Notes: generated from the letters alone by a model not told the origin. A stretch of 64,000 bases of DNA from Porphyromonadaceae bacterium UBA7176 (GCA_002491245.1 DKVO01000036.1:40116-104115), one strand, 5' to 3'. Positions 27,001 through 35,566 are shown, numbered from the stretch's first letter. Numbers and translations: made by a program.

Positions 27001-27852
27001 CATCTCCTCCCACAGGGCATGGTCATAATTATTGTATAAAACAAATTCACATTCAGGCGAGTATCTGAAATGCGTACGCAAAGCTTTGTCTATCAAATTG
27101 GGATAAACATATGCAGATTCGTACGACAAGCCATAATACCACTCGATTGAACACCCTGCAGCCTTCAACAATTTTGACACCTCATGCTTTTGAGCATCCG
27201 AGCTATTCTCGTCATAGCGGTCTGAGATCAGATTCCAATCAAGTTCAAGAGCGCTATAATCATTACGTTCATATCGCCACGTACTAATATCAAAATTCAC
27301 ATTAGAGCGAGATCCTTTTGGAGGCCAGTTGTAATATTTCATCACTATACCCATCGATGTGGCGGAACACCCAGTTAAAGCTCGTTGTCCATTGTCTTCA
27401 GGACAATACAAATTATAAGGATCACCCTGGTCCCATTCTGCGGTATTGAGAAGAACGACGACTTCATCGGTATCTGCATCTCTTTTCCAACTCTTATCAT
27501 CGGCAGCCAAAGGGTCTGCCATCATGATCTCCCGGCTATACGACGACAGCAGCGAGTCGAGTTGCACAGGCAAGTTGTCGAGGTCAATAGACCCTTTATC
27601 ACTATAGCCTAAAACCTTGCGAGCCTTTGTATCGCCGGCGACAATCACAAAGCCTTCATCGTCTCCTGCATTGAAAATGTAATATGGCGACGACTCCTTG
27701 TCTCTTTTCACCACCTTTGCGCTCCTGTGCTTATGTGGTGTTTGTACTGATAGAAATTGATCCGCCACAGATTTTGCCTCATCAAGCGATACCGTCCTGG
27801 CCTGAGATAAAACAGCCAGAAAGACAAATAGTATAGATAATGTGCATCTCAT
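24079..27852 (-). CDS. C10 (streptopain-like) family protein with BspA-type LRR; catalytic His replaced by Gln
   Basis: 1257 residues from the ATG at 27852; a TTG at 27876 lies in the -7 box. Signal peptide MRCTLSILFVFLAVLSQA. Inhibitory propeptide about 20-135 (YYIFNAGDDEGFVIVAGDTKARKVLGYSD), then a C10 domain with Cys162 in ALTGCSATSMGIVMKYYNWP. The segment that in C10 peptidases reads GHAFVxDGY is EQAFVCDGY: the catalytic His is Gln306 (codon CAG, 26935-26937), although FNWGFGG follows as usual. Residues about 640-1110 hold LRR_5-type repeats (LESVVMPNSITHIGYRLFKG, LKYVKLSEGITEIPGSCF). The end (GIYIIKSKTETRKIIVK) is a sorting domain. Probably an inactive binding protein; a rescue by another residue is possible. 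The gene looks more A/T rich than its neighbours. Confidence 0.85.
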   Translation of the reverse strand: MRCTLSILFVFLAVLSQARTVSLDEAKSVADQFLSVQTPHKHRSAKVVKRDKESSPYYIFNAGDDEGFVIVAGDTKARKVLGYSDKGSIDLDNLPVQLDSLLSSYSREIMMADPLAADDKSWKRDADTDEVVVLLNTAEWDQGDPYNLYCPEDNGQRALTGCSATSMGIVMKYYNWPPKGSRSNVNFDISTWRYERNDYSALELDWNLISDRYDENSSDAQKHEVSKLLKAAGCSIEWYYGLSYESAYVYPNLIDKALRTHFRYSPECEFVLYNNYDHALWEEMLRKELDEARPVVYYGYCYDPEQAFVCDGYTRDGLYHFNWGFGGESNGFFSLRGVGSSSGSYYKSGMVRGIKPQVELTEYSEVAVDDGFVPTMYFKNYYKGAFINVENVEKGEPFDFACSKVVIPTGFSGDYGVALVDGSGYIKEILASSSVKAVDRTSLDASFHDLIVKENEPGDDDYIQVVAKNNIDNKWLPALGTSETPSRVRCKGNKIEKCHVKINNSTSNGSVMVNGKPVGNGSYDIAIGSFVTVLLLEKDKDHLSTLVIDIDGEIYVRDNTIPDPLFGRIGVGLVLYGSEYEIDLETFDSTEDSVVLTEAGTLAKNVSIGKASLLTKLSLSGPIDAKDLSYIRSWCQNLRHLDISKATISATTLDGNTYEANTLPKDALRGLSKLEYVDLPTNLEAVGTWAFSYTNLKAIDIPQSVKELEDGAFKIDPTAIMVHWTTPPQINRDAFASNNPINPTRTLYVPVGTIDLYRDSESWGWFRNIEEYENFDFVPEEVVYGGIVYRLFPHTKTAIITGCREAAPKDIVIPQNILYDQTTYEVTAIEDEVFSFNQALESVVMPNSITHIGYRLFKGCENLKYVKLSEGITEIPGSCFANCNSLEEAPIPSNVKRIKGYAFYLCKSLKKIHIPQYAYLEYYAVSGLNSCTSVTVDDNNSNYVVIDNILYSENMKRIEFIAKEGDIIVPESVSWIDPYFLYGMDKVTSVRFEMRDNVYIYNYLVYDCPNVVHISLSDACTTVYDRSIQKCESLESITLGRNFHEGYGIKENPSLKHVFLRNERKLNLIPVFNDDRRVEMNFYTDQTEPKVKLDACDTFYVPGGCGKAYDGVAVCDVVEMWRYMIDREAHKIALIVDVPGVVIDKVSINGVAVEPESENVYPVADMANLDVSVDFTLLDRQVMTTHYSDEFNALIQSSQIGSSLIDIDANVGDNAFDVYTPLGQTVMLNADRMSIAKLSPGIYIIKSKTETRKIIVK

Positions 27853-27873
27853 ATTGTGATGTATTGATTTTTG

Positions 27874-27904
27874 CAAATATAATTACAAACTTTTTAATTT
27901 ACAA
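27874..27904 (-). promoter_or_regulatory. Promoter of the C10-LRR gene
   Basis: Minus strand: TTG (complement of 27902-27904), 20 bp spacer, TATATTTG (complement of 27874-27881), 21 bases before the ATG. Confidence 0.6.
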
Positions 27905-28009
27905 CATCAAAAATAGCAAATCAACAGCATAACACAATTTTACAACATTATTTCATATTTTTCTCCAATTTAATTTAACTCGGAGCACCTTTTATAATTT
28001 TAAATGTTG

Positions 28010-28017
28010 TATATTTG
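28010..28017 (+). promoter_or_regulatory. -7 box of the DEAD-box helicase operon
   Basis: TATATTTG, 26 bases before the ATG at 28044. No convincing -33 box. Confidence 0.5.
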
Positions 28018-28043
28018 TAGTTTCATTATATATCTCAAAATTT

Positions 28044-29753
28044 ATGACATTTGAAGAATTAGGCGTCCGCGACGATTTGCTGCGCGGAATTTCGGATATG
28101 GGCTTCGAGACACCGATGCCCGTCCAAGAAAAAGTAATACCGGTGCTCCTCGGAGGCGACAGAGATCTCGTCGCCCTCGCCCAGACCGGTACGGGTAAGA
28201 CCGCTGCTTTCGGCCTGCCCGTGCTCCAGAGGGTCGACGCCGGGCGCCATGTGCCGCAGGCCCTGATTCTCGCTCCCACTCGCGAACTCTGCCTCCAGAT
28301 TGCAGGCGACCTCGCCGACTTTTCCAAGTATATGGACGACGTAACAGTACTGCCCGTATACGGTGGCAGCAGCATCGAGAGCCAGATTAAAGCACTCAAA
28401 CGAGGCGTACAGATCATCGTCGCCACCCCGGGACGTCTCATCGACCTCATAAACCGCGGAGTAGTCAAACTCGCCGACGTACACACCGTTGTGCTCGACG
28501 AAGCCGACGAGATGCTCAACATGGGCTTCGTCGACTCTATCAACGACATTCTCGCCCACGTGCCCGAAGAGCGTAAGATGCTCATGTTCTCGGCAACCAT
28601 GCCTGCCGAGGTTGCAAAAATTTCCAAGCGCTTCATGCACGACCCCGAAGAAATTGTGGTAGGCACGCGCAACGAAGGCGCCAAGAACGTCCGCCACATC
28701 TACTATATGGTCAACGCCAAGGACAAGTACCTTGCCCTCAAGCGCATCGCCGACAACAACCCCAACATCTACGCAATCATCTTCTGCCGCACACGCCGCG
28801 ACACGCAGGAGATAGCCGACCGCCTCATCGGCGACGGATACAATGCCGATGCCCTCCACGGCGACCTATCCCAACAGCAGCGCGACATTGTGATGAAAAA
28901 ATTCCGCGACCGCGTCCTCACTCTCCTCGTGGCTACCGATGTCGCGGCTCGCGGTCTCGACGTCGACGACCTCACACACGTCATCAACTACGGTCTGCCC
29001 GACGACACAGCAGTCTACACCCACCGCTCTGGCCGAACCGGCCGTGCCGGAAAAACTGGAGTCTCCATCGCCATCATCCACTCGCGCGAGAAAGGCAAGC
29101 TACGCGAAATAGAGCGCATAATAGGCAAGAAGTTCGAGCGCAAGGAAGTGCCCACCCCCGAGCACATCATAGAGAAACAGCTCTACAACCTCGCCGACCG
29201 CCTCGAACGCGTAGAAGTGAACGAAGACGAAATCAACCGCTATTTCCCCGGAGTCAAGAAAAAACTCGCCTGGCTATCCACCGAAGACCTTCTCAAACGC
29301 CTCCTCTCACTCGAATTCAACCGCCTGCTCGACTACTACAAAGATGCACCGGCCATCGACTTCATCGACGAAAAGCCAAGCAAGGAACGCAAAGCCAAGA
29401 CTCCTCGCACCGAAAAGGACAAAGACCGCCGTACTGCCGAACGGGGCATGGCGCGCATATACGTGAACGTAGGTAAAGCCGACGGTTTCTTCGCCGGCAA
29501 CCTCATTGACCTGCTCAATAAAAACATAGCAGGCCACCGTGTCGATGTAGGACGCATCGACCTCCTTCCTTCATACTCTCTTTTCGATGTCCGCAAATCC
29601 GATGCGACAAGAGTTGTAGCCGCTCTCAAGGGTCTCGACTTTTTCGGAAAACGTCTCTACAGCGAGGTCGCCGACCAGGACCGCGACTATGCCAAGACAT
29701 CAGGGCGTAAAGAAAAGAACACCAAAGAAAGCAAACGCAAAAAACAGAAATAG
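28044..29753 (+). CDS. DEAD-box RNA helicase with DbpA-type RNA-binding domain
   Basis: 569 residues. Q motif (FETPMPVQEKVIPVLL), Walker A AQTGTGKT at 46-53, PTRELCLQ, TPGRLIDL, DEAD in VVLDEADEMLNMGF, SATMP, ARGLDVDDLTHVINYGLP and HRSGRTGRAGKTG are all intact, so it should unwind RNA with ATP. Residues about 475-550 (RIYVNVGKADGFFAGNLIDLL) match the DbpA RNA-binding domain, which in Escherichia coli DbpA targets 23S rRNA; a Lys-rich tail follows. A role in ribosome assembly or cold adaptation is likely. Two further genes follow within 1-2 bases or overlap. Confidence 0.95.
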   Translation: MTFEELGVRDDLLRGISDMGFETPMPVQEKVIPVLLGGDRDLVALAQTGTGKTAAFGLPVLQRVDAGRHVPQALILAPTRELCLQIAGDLADFSKYMDDVTVLPVYGGSSIESQIKALKRGVQIIVATPGRLIDLINRGVVKLADVHTVVLDEADEMLNMGFVDSINDILAHVPEERKMLMFSATMPAEVAKISKRFMHDPEEIVVGTRNEGAKNVRHIYYMVNAKDKYLALKRIADNNPNIYAIIFCRTRRDTQEIADRLIGDGYNADALHGDLSQQQRDIVMKKFRDRVLTLLVATDVAARGLDVDDLTHVINYGLPDDTAVYTHRSGRTGRAGKTGVSIAIIHSREKGKLREIERIIGKKFERKEVPTPEHIIEKQLYNLADRLERVEVNEDEINRYFPGVKKKLAWLSTEDLLKRLLSLEFNRLLDYYKDAPAIDFIDEKPSKERKAKTPRTEKDKDRRTAERGMARIYVNVGKADGFFAGNLIDLLNKNIAGHRVDVGRIDLLPSYSLFDVRKSDATRVVAALKGLDFFGKRLYSEVADQDRDYAKTSGRKEKNTKESKRKKQK

Positions 29754-29754
29754 C

Positions 29755-30402
29755 ATGAAGATATACGCCGCCATACTCGCCTTAGCGGCTATGTTGCCCT
29801 GCTCTGCCAGGACTGCCGCCGACTTTTTCTCTGATGCACCGGTAGATGCCGTACCCATGCTTGGTGCCGATGCCCGCGCCGACATGATAGCATACTTCCA
29901 GAACGGTATTAAATCGGGCGTAGCCAACGCTTTCGGCGGCAAATCACATATCACAGCCCTCGACAGTCTGCGTCTCACAGCACAGCTATCTGACGCCGCA
30001 AAATTTCAGGTAGCCGTAATTCCGGGCAAAAGCGACACCATAGTGGCGTATATCGAAACCGTCGCCTCGCCGGTCAACGACAGCAGCATAAGCTTCTACC
30101 GTACCGGCCGCGACGGCTCATTACAACGTCTGCCCGACCCTGTCTTACCGTCTGCTACCGATTATGTACCGAAACAATACCGCAAGCAGCTCGACACAGT
30201 TGAACTGCCCTCAATATTTTTCATCGGCATAGACTACGACCCGGCTCAGCGACTGTTCCTGATTTATAATAACAGTTTCGACAATCTGCCGGCCGGTCAG
30301 CACCCCGAAGCAGCAGCCATCATGGATAAAGTACGCGCATACCGCTACGACGGACGCAAACTCGTGCCGGTAAAGAAATTTGTCGACAACATAATCAGAT
30401 GA
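29755..30402 (+). CDS. Exported DUF3256-like protein
   Basis: 215 residues from the ATG one base after the helicase stop. Signal peptide MKIYAAILALAAMLPCSA. The rest (DMIAYFQNGIKSGVANAFGGKSHITALDSL, FQVAVIPGKSDTIVAYIETV, SSISFYRTGRDGSLQRLPD) resembles the DUF3256 family, found mostly in Bacteroidetes and of unknown function. The stop overlaps the xseA start as ATGA, so it is coupled to a DNA-repair gene. No enzymatic motif is visible. Confidence 0.75.
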   Translation: MKIYAAILALAAMLPCSARTAADFFSDAPVDAVPMLGADARADMIAYFQNGIKSGVANAFGGKSHITALDSLRLTAQLSDAAKFQVAVIPGKSDTIVAYIETVASPVNDSSISFYRTGRDGSLQRLPDPVLPSATDYVPKQYRKQLDTVELPSIFFIGIDYDPAQRLFLIYNNSFDNLPAGQHPEAAAIMDKVRAYRYDGRKLVPVKKFVDNIIR

Positions 30403-31652
30403 CCACAGGCCACCTCACCCTCCTCGACCTCAACCGGCGCATAGCCCGTGCGGTGACTGCCGCCCCGGGCCTGGCCGGCATATGGGTCACAGGAGAGACC
30501 TCCGATCTCCGGCTTGCCGGCGGACACTGCTACATGGAACTCCTCCAGAAAGAAGAACCCGGCATACCCGTAGCCAAAGCCCGTGCCGTCATATGGGCAT
30601 CGGCCTACTCCATCATCGCCCGTAAATTCGAAGCTACCGCCGGATGCGCCCTGCGCTCCGATATGAAAGTACTCGTCAGAGTCAACGTAAACTACCATCC
30701 CGTCTACGGCCTCAGCCTTGTCATCAACGACATTGAACCGGGCTACACCGTCGGAGACCTCGCCCGGAAACGAAATGAAATCATACGTCGCCTCCAGGCC
30801 GAAGGGCTCTTCGACTTAAACCGATCCATTCCTTGGCCCGACGTCCCCTACCGCGTCGCGATAATCTCGGCAGCCGGGGCAGCCGGATACGGCGACTTCG
30901 TCAACCACCTGCACAACAACCCAGGCCGGCTGCGATTTGAGACAACACTCTTTGAAGCTTCGCTCCAAGGCGAAAACACTGTCCCGAGCGTCATTGCAGC
31001 TCTCGACGCAATCATGGCACGCATCGACAGCTTCGATTGCGTAGTCATAATCCGTGGTGGTGGTGCCGTTGCCGACTTGGCATGGTTCGACGACTACAGC
31101 CTCGCCCTCAATGTAGCCTCATTTCCAATCCCAATCATAGTCGGAATCGGTCACGAACGCGATGTGACCGTGCTCGACTACGTAGCCAACACACGCGTCA
31201 AAACGCCAACCGCAGCCGCCGAGTTTCTCCTCGCACGCGTCGGACAGGCATACACCACTCTCGTCGCCACTGGTCGCGACATCCTTTCGACGGTAAAATC
31301 ATATATCGCTGCCCAACGCCAGCAACTCGCATATTGCCACGGACTCATACCAGCGTTGGCCCAGAATGCAATAGCACGCAACAGACAGAACCTCGACAGC
31401 CGCATCGCCCCCATGACACAAAATGCCGTACGCGACACCTTGAGGCGACAGAATTCACGGTTGACAGCCCTGTCTGATATCCTCGACGCCATATCGCCTG
31501 AAGCGACACTCCGGCGAGGATACAGCATCACCCGGGTCGGCGGCAAGGCACTGACCGATAGCGCAGGTATAACCCGTGGCACAGTCATCGAAACCGTCCT
31601 CGCCAAAGGCAACCCTCTGCTATCGACCGTCGAGGAAGTGTCAAAACCGTGA
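30399..31652 (+). CDS. xseA: Exodeoxyribonuclease VII large subunit
   Basis: 417 residues. The N-terminal OB fold (GIWVTGETSDLRLAGGHCYMELL) and the catalytic part (IIRGGGAVADLAWFDDYSLALNVASFPIPIIVGIGHERDVTVLDYVANTRVKTPTAAAEFL) match XseA. With XseB it degrades single-stranded DNA to oligonucleotides in repair. The small-subunit gene is not adjacent here but lies about 15 kb away at 46346-46552. Translated from an ATGA overlap with the DUF3256-like gene. Confidence 0.95.
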   Translation: MTTGHLTLLDLNRRIARAVTAAPGLAGIWVTGETSDLRLAGGHCYMELLQKEEPGIPVAKARAVIWASAYSIIARKFEATAGCALRSDMKVLVRVNVNYHPVYGLSLVINDIEPGYTVGDLARKRNEIIRRLQAEGLFDLNRSIPWPDVPYRVAIISAAGAAGYGDFVNHLHNNPGRLRFETTLFEASLQGENTVPSVIAALDAIMARIDSFDCVVIIRGGGAVADLAWFDDYSLALNVASFPIPIIVGIGHERDVTVLDYVANTRVKTPTAAAEFLLARVGQAYTTLVATGRDILSTVKSYIAAQRQQLAYCHGLIPALAQNAIARNRQNLDSRIAPMTQNAVRDTLRRQNSRLTALSDILDAISPEATLRRGYSITRVGGKALTDSAGITRGTVIETVLAKGNPLLSTVEEVSKP

Positions 31653-31709
31653 CATATTGCACTATATTCAGCCTATTTCAATATTTTTTTGATTTATTTT
31701 AACCAAAAA

Positions 31710-31741
31710 TTTGCGCTAAAAGTTGAAATTTGCTAATTTTG
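31710..31741 (+). promoter_or_regulatory. Promoter of the Lrp-family gene
   Basis: TTTG at 31710-31713, a 20 bp spacer and TAATTTTG at 31734-31741, 24 bases before the ATG at 31766. Confidence 0.75.
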
Positions 31742-31765
31742 CGAAAAATTCCAAGCAATACAACG

Positions 31766-32242
31766 ATGAGTGAAAAGATTGATAATTTAGACCGACGTAT
31801 ACTTCAGATAGTAATGCATAACGCTCGAATTCCCTCCAAAGACGTAGCTTTGGTTTGCGGAGTATCGCGTGCTGCAATACACCAGCGCCTACAGCGCCTT
31901 ATCGACCTCAACGTGATCACCGGCTCCGGATATCATGTGAACCAAAAGATAATGGGATACGCCACATGTACATACATCGGCGTAAACCTTGAGCGCGGCG
32001 CAATGTACAACGAAGTTGTGCCCGAACTCGAAAAAATACCCGAGATCGTGGAGTGCCACTTCACTACCGGCCCCTACACCATGCTCATAAAACTCTACGC
32101 TCGCGACAACGAACACCTCATGGAGCTTCTCAACAAGAAAATACAGATGATTCCGGGTGTGACAGGCACGGAGACCCTCATCTCGCTCGATCAGTCGATC
32201 GCGCGCGAAATACCCATAAACCTCGACCCCGAAGAAAACTAA
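31766..32242 (+). CDS. Lrp/AsnC-family transcriptional regulator
   Basis: 158 residues from the ATG at 31766 (MSEKIDNLDRRILQIVM); the earlier in-frame start lies within the promoter. An HTH at about 20-45 (KDVALVCGVSRAAIHQRLQRLID) is followed by a RAM effector domain (GYATCTYIGVNLERG, VVECHFTTGPYTMLIKLYA is represented by ECHFTTGPYTMLIKLYARD). These proteins sense amino acids and often control their own promoter. It heads a closely spaced run of genes to 34664, with gaps of 13-30 bases, so all may be cotranscribed. Confidence 0.93.
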   Translation: MSEKIDNLDRRILQIVMHNARIPSKDVALVCGVSRAAIHQRLQRLIDLNVITGSGYHVNQKIMGYATCTYIGVNLERGAMYNEVVPELEKIPEIVECHFTTGPYTMLIKLYARDNEHLMELLNKKIQMIPGVTGTETLISLDQSIAREIPINLDPEEN

Positions 32243-32258
32243 CGACCGTCAACGAAGC

Positions 32259-33029
32259 ATGAACGATAAACAGCCGAGATGGACCGAGATAGAACATCTC
32301 CCCGAATGGGATGAAGAGTTCTACCACATCTACACCGCCCGTAAATTCGGCAAATGGGTGATGATGAAGACCCTGCGGCCCGAGTTGGCCGACGATCCGC
32401 GCTATCAGGCAATGATAGAGCAGGAATTCGACGTACGCTACAGCCTCGCGCACCCCAATATCGTCATGATAAACGACTTCGAAGACGTGCCCGGGGTAGG
32501 ACGCTGCATCGTAACCGACGACGTCTACGGCGACAGTCTACGCAAGCTGATTGACCAGAAAAAAGTAACGCCGGCACACATCGAGCAGCTGCGCCACCAG
32601 CTTGTCAGCGCTCTCGAGTACATACAGAGCAAACACATCGTCCATCCTCCGCTCACACCCGACAACATAATTTTTACCGAGAACATCGGCAACCTCAAAC
32701 TTATCGACGTCGGCTATGAGCAACGCCCCTCGCTGTCGCACCAATCCACCGACGACGACATATACAACTATGGCCTCGTCCTGAAAGAAGCCATCAAAGC
32801 TTCCAAAAACTCCGACCCGAGGCTAAAGCGCGTCGTAAGGCGATGCACCGACCCCGAGCCAAAACGGCGTTTCCGCGACATGCAGCAGGTACACCTCGCC
32901 CTCGAAGGACGGCGCACATCGGTGATCAACCTCATTATATTCATCTTCCTCATCCTCATGTTCCTTCTCGCCATATGGCTCATGTCGCCATATCGGCCGA
33001 TACCGCCTGAGCTTAACGCACCGGTTTAA
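32259..33029 (+). CDS. Membrane-anchored protein-kinase-like protein, predicted pseudokinase
   Basis: 256 residues. The N-terminal 220 residues have a protein kinase layout: beta-3 Lys K37 (WVMMKTLRPE), alpha-C Glu E56, a catalytic-loop region VHPPLTPDNIIF and LIDVGYE. The HRD motif is HPP at 129-131, so the catalytic Asp is gone, while N136 is kept; DFG is DVG (150-152), and no glycine-rich loop is seen. Residues about 222-245 (NLIIFIFLILMFLLAIWLM) form one membrane span, leaving the kinase-like part in the cytoplasm. Without the catalytic Asp it is probably a scaffold or sensor; it might still bind nucleotide. It sits 16 bases after an Lrp-type regulator and 13 bases before a GNAT-like gene. 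Confidence 0.8.
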   Translation: MNDKQPRWTEIEHLPEWDEEFYHIYTARKFGKWVMMKTLRPELADDPRYQAMIEQEFDVRYSLAHPNIVMINDFEDVPGVGRCIVTDDVYGDSLRKLIDQKKVTPAHIEQLRHQLVSALEYIQSKHIVHPPLTPDNIIFTENIGNLKLIDVGYEQRPSLSHQSTDDDIYNYGLVLKEAIKASKNSDPRLKRVVRRCTDPEPKRRFRDMQQVHLALEGRRTSVINLIIFIFLILMFLLAIWLMSPYRPIPPELNAPV

Positions 33030-33042
33030 ACCTTGATCCATA

Positions 33043-34173
33043 ATGTCGATAAACATACACCCCATCGCCACCGACCGCGACCAACTGAGCCAGTACGTAC
33101 AGTTTCCGATTGACCTTTACCGCGACAACGACTGCTACGTTCCACCTCTTGTGTCCGACCAGATAGCAACCCTCACACCCGAAGCGAACCCGGCTTTCGA
33201 CTTCTGCGAGGCGCAATCGTTCATGGCCTTCGACAATGGCGAGCCGGTCGGCACGATTACAGCGATCATAAACCGGGCGGCAAACGAAAAGACAGGTCTG
33301 AGGCAAGTGCGCTTCGGCTTCATGGATTTTATCGATAACTCCGAGGTCGTCGACGGACTGATTGATGCCGTCGCAGCCTGGGGGCGTCAGCGCGGCATGA
33401 CCGAAATGGTAGGCCCCGTAGGCTTCACCGATCTCGACCCCGAGGGAATGCTGATCGAAGGCTTCGGCGAAATGGGCACGATGGCCACAATCTACAACTA
33501 CCCATACTACGTGAACCATATGGAGCGACTCGGCTTCGAAAAAGATGCCGATTGGGTCGAATTCCGTATCAAAATACCCGATGCAATCCCCGAGAAACAC
33601 CTTCGAATAGGCGAAATAATTCAAAAGAAATACGGTCTCAGGGTAAAAAAATACACCTCGCGCAGCAAAATTAAAAACGAATACGGCCGCGCCATATTCG
33701 AACTCGTCAACGAAGCCTACGCCGGCCTATATGGGTTTGTTCCCCTCACCGATAGGCAGATCGACCATTACATCAGCGTCTACATCGGCGTACTGCGCCT
33801 TGAAGACGTCACGCTTATTGTCGACAAGGACGACCGGCTCATCGCTATGGGTATCGCTATGCCATCGCTATCGCAAGCACTCCGCAAAAGCCGTGGACGA
33901 CTGTGGCCTTTCGGCTGGTACCACCTTCTCAAAGCGATAAAAGGCCATACCGACGTTGTAGACCTTCTACTGATCGCTGTAAAGCCCGAATACCAGAGCA
34001 AAGGCGTGAATGCGCTGATATTTAACGACCTCATAACACAGTTCAACGCCGACGGATACAAATATGCCGAAAGCAATGTAGAGCTCGAAGACAACGACAA
34101 CGTGCAGAAACAGTGGGAGTACTTCGACTACCGTCAGCACCGCCGCCGCAGAGCCTGGAAAAAAGCATTATAA
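33043..34173 (+). CDS. GNAT-like acyltransferase family protein
   Basis: 376 residues with no signal peptide. The middle and end contain acetyltransferase-like stretches (AQSFMAFDNGEPVGTITAIIN, VGPVGFTDLDPEGMLIEGF, LLLIAVKPEYQSKGVNALIFNDL), suggesting two GNAT folds in tandem. It resembles a Bacteroidetes family annotated as N-acetyltransferase with unknown substrate. It follows the pseudokinase gene by 13 bases, so the two products could work together, but no pathway can be named. Confidence 0.75.
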   Translation: MSINIHPIATDRDQLSQYVQFPIDLYRDNDCYVPPLVSDQIATLTPEANPAFDFCEAQSFMAFDNGEPVGTITAIINRAANEKTGLRQVRFGFMDFIDNSEVVDGLIDAVAAWGRQRGMTEMVGPVGFTDLDPEGMLIEGFGEMGTMATIYNYPYYVNHMERLGFEKDADWVEFRIKIPDAIPEKHLRIGEIIQKKYGLRVKKYTSRSKIKNEYGRAIFELVNEAYAGLYGFVPLTDRQIDHYISVYIGVLRLEDVTLIVDKDDRLIAMGIAMPSLSQALRKSRGRLWPFGWYHLLKAIKGHTDVVDLLLIAVKPEYQSKGVNALIFNDLITQFNADGYKYAESNVELEDNDNVQKQWEYFDYRQHRRRRAWKKAL

Positions 34174-34202
34174 CCCACCCGAACATCAAACCTCCCTCCC
34201 TT

Positions 34203-34664
34203 ATGCCACTCTCTATCTTCCAGACTGTTGAGTTCTACGTCGTGATGGTATTTATCGCAGCGGCTGTTGTAGGCATCGCAGCCATGCCGGCCAACCGAGG
34301 CGCCGCCCGACAGCAACTCATCGCCGGGACACTCGATTTCAACGCCACGTCCTCCGAGCCCGGTATAGTAGCCATAGTAGAAGAATGTGGTAAAGTGACC
34401 ATATATCGTTTCGGCCTCGAAAACGTCGCTGAGAGCGGCGCATTCTCCCTCGCCGTAACTTTTATCGGCTACGACGTCACAATCGAAGAGAGGGCCACTT
34501 ACGGCCGTCACAACGACCGTATGGCCACAGCCGCCCAAGCCACCATCACAGGCTTCGCTCCAGAGCGCTACCATTTCCTCTACCGCAGCGAAGCCACCGG
34601 TCGCAACGCTGCATTCACTCTCAATATCCGACCGGGCAACCGCATCGACCGCCTCCTCACCTGA
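34203..34664 (+). CDS. Small membrane-anchored protein of unknown function
   Basis: 153 residues from the ATG at 34203, 29 bases after the GNAT-like gene. One N-terminal membrane helix (VEFYVVMVFIAAAVVGIAAM) is followed by a beta-rich domain of about 110 residues (GIVAIVEECGKVTIYRFGLENV, AFSLAVTFIGYDVTIEE). I do not recognise the family. As last gene of the Lrp-pseudokinase run, before a hairpin terminator, it may be part of the same function. Confidence 0.6.
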   Translation: MPLSIFQTVEFYVVMVFIAAAVVGIAAMPANRGAARQQLIAGTLDFNATSSEPGIVAIVEECGKVTIYRFGLENVAESGAFSLAVTFIGYDVTIEERATYGRHNDRMATAAQATITGFAPERYHFLYRSEATGRNAAFTLNIRPGNRIDRLLT

Positions 34665-34703
34665 CCAAAGAAAGGAAGTTAACGATAGTATCGAAACAGG
34701 AAA

Positions 34704-34735
34704 GACGGTGTTGCAGAATGGCCTGCAACACCGTC
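34704..34735. terminator. Hairpin between convergent genes
   Basis: Perfect 12 bp stem (34704-34715 with 34724-34735), 8-base loop, between the small membrane protein gene and yebC. The T tracts are weak on both sides, but position and stem fit a shared terminator. Confidence 0.7.
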
Positions 34736-34793
34736 ATTCAATAACTTGAAATGTCTGACCAGCCTAACTTACGGGGTCACTTCTCTTTCACGA

Positions 34794-35537
34794 TTATTCT
34801 TCTTCGTCTTCCTCGCGCATGTTATGGAAAACGTTCTGAACATCTTCATCATCCTCGAGTTTCTCGAGAAGCTTGTTTAAAACCTCGCGCTGCTCGGGAG
34901 TAACATCTTTGACATCGTTGGGTATGCGGACAAACTCCGACGAAATGATTTCGTAACCGTTCTCCTCAAGGTGTTTCTGTATGTTGGAATATTCCTCGAA
35001 AGCACCGTAGAGCACAATCTGCTCGTTACCATCCTCATCTTCATCGTGGCCGAGTTCGTCCACGCCGTAATCGATAAGCTCGAGTTCCAGATCATCGAGA
35101 CTCACACCTTCTACGGGTTTGATTTTAAATGAGCATTTGTGGTCGAAAAGGAAAGTGAGCGAGCCTTGTGTACCGAGGTTGCCGCCGTGCTTGTTGAAGT
35201 ACGAACGTACGTTTGCTACCGTACGGGTATTGTTGTCTGTAGCTGCTTCGACGAAGATAGCAATGCCGAAAGGTCCATATCCTTCATAGGTTATCTCCTT
35301 GTAATCGCCGGCATCCTTGTCGGTAGCTTTCTTGATGGCACGTTCGACCGTATCCTTGGGCATGTTGGCAGCCTTGGCGTTCTGCATCAGGGCGCGCAGA
35401 CGGGGGTTGGTGTCGGGGTCGGGACCGCCGGCTTTAGCGGCTATCGTTATTTCCTTGCCGATGCGCGTAAATGTACGCGACATATTGCCCCAGCGTTTGA
35501 GTTTGCGTGCTTTGCGGTATTCAAATGCTCTTCCCAT
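34794..35537 (-). CDS. yebC: YebC/PmpR family translation or transcription factor
   Basis: 247 residues, typical size. The sequence MGRAFEYRKARKLKRWGNMSRTFTRIGKEI and the middle part (AKAANMPKDTVERAIKKATD, YEGYGPFGIAIFVEAATDNNTRTVANVRSYF) are diagnostic. Members are described as DNA-binding regulators and, more recently, as factors that help ribosomes through polyproline stalls. It lies 29 bases after pheT and probably shares its transcript. Confidence 0.95.
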   Translation of the reverse strand: MGRAFEYRKARKLKRWGNMSRTFTRIGKEITIAAKAGGPDPDTNPRLRALMQNAKAANMPKDTVERAIKKATDKDAGDYKEITYEGYGPFGIAIFVEAATDNNTRTVANVRSYFNKHGGNLGTQGSLTFLFDHKCSFKIKPVEGVSLDDLELELIDYGVDELGHDEDEDGNEQIVLYGAFEEYSNIQKHLEENGYEIISSEFVRIPNDVKDVTPEQREVLNKLLEKLEDDEDVQNVFHNMREEDEEE

Positions 35538-35566
35538 GAGTATTCTTAAGTTTATCTGTTATTGTT

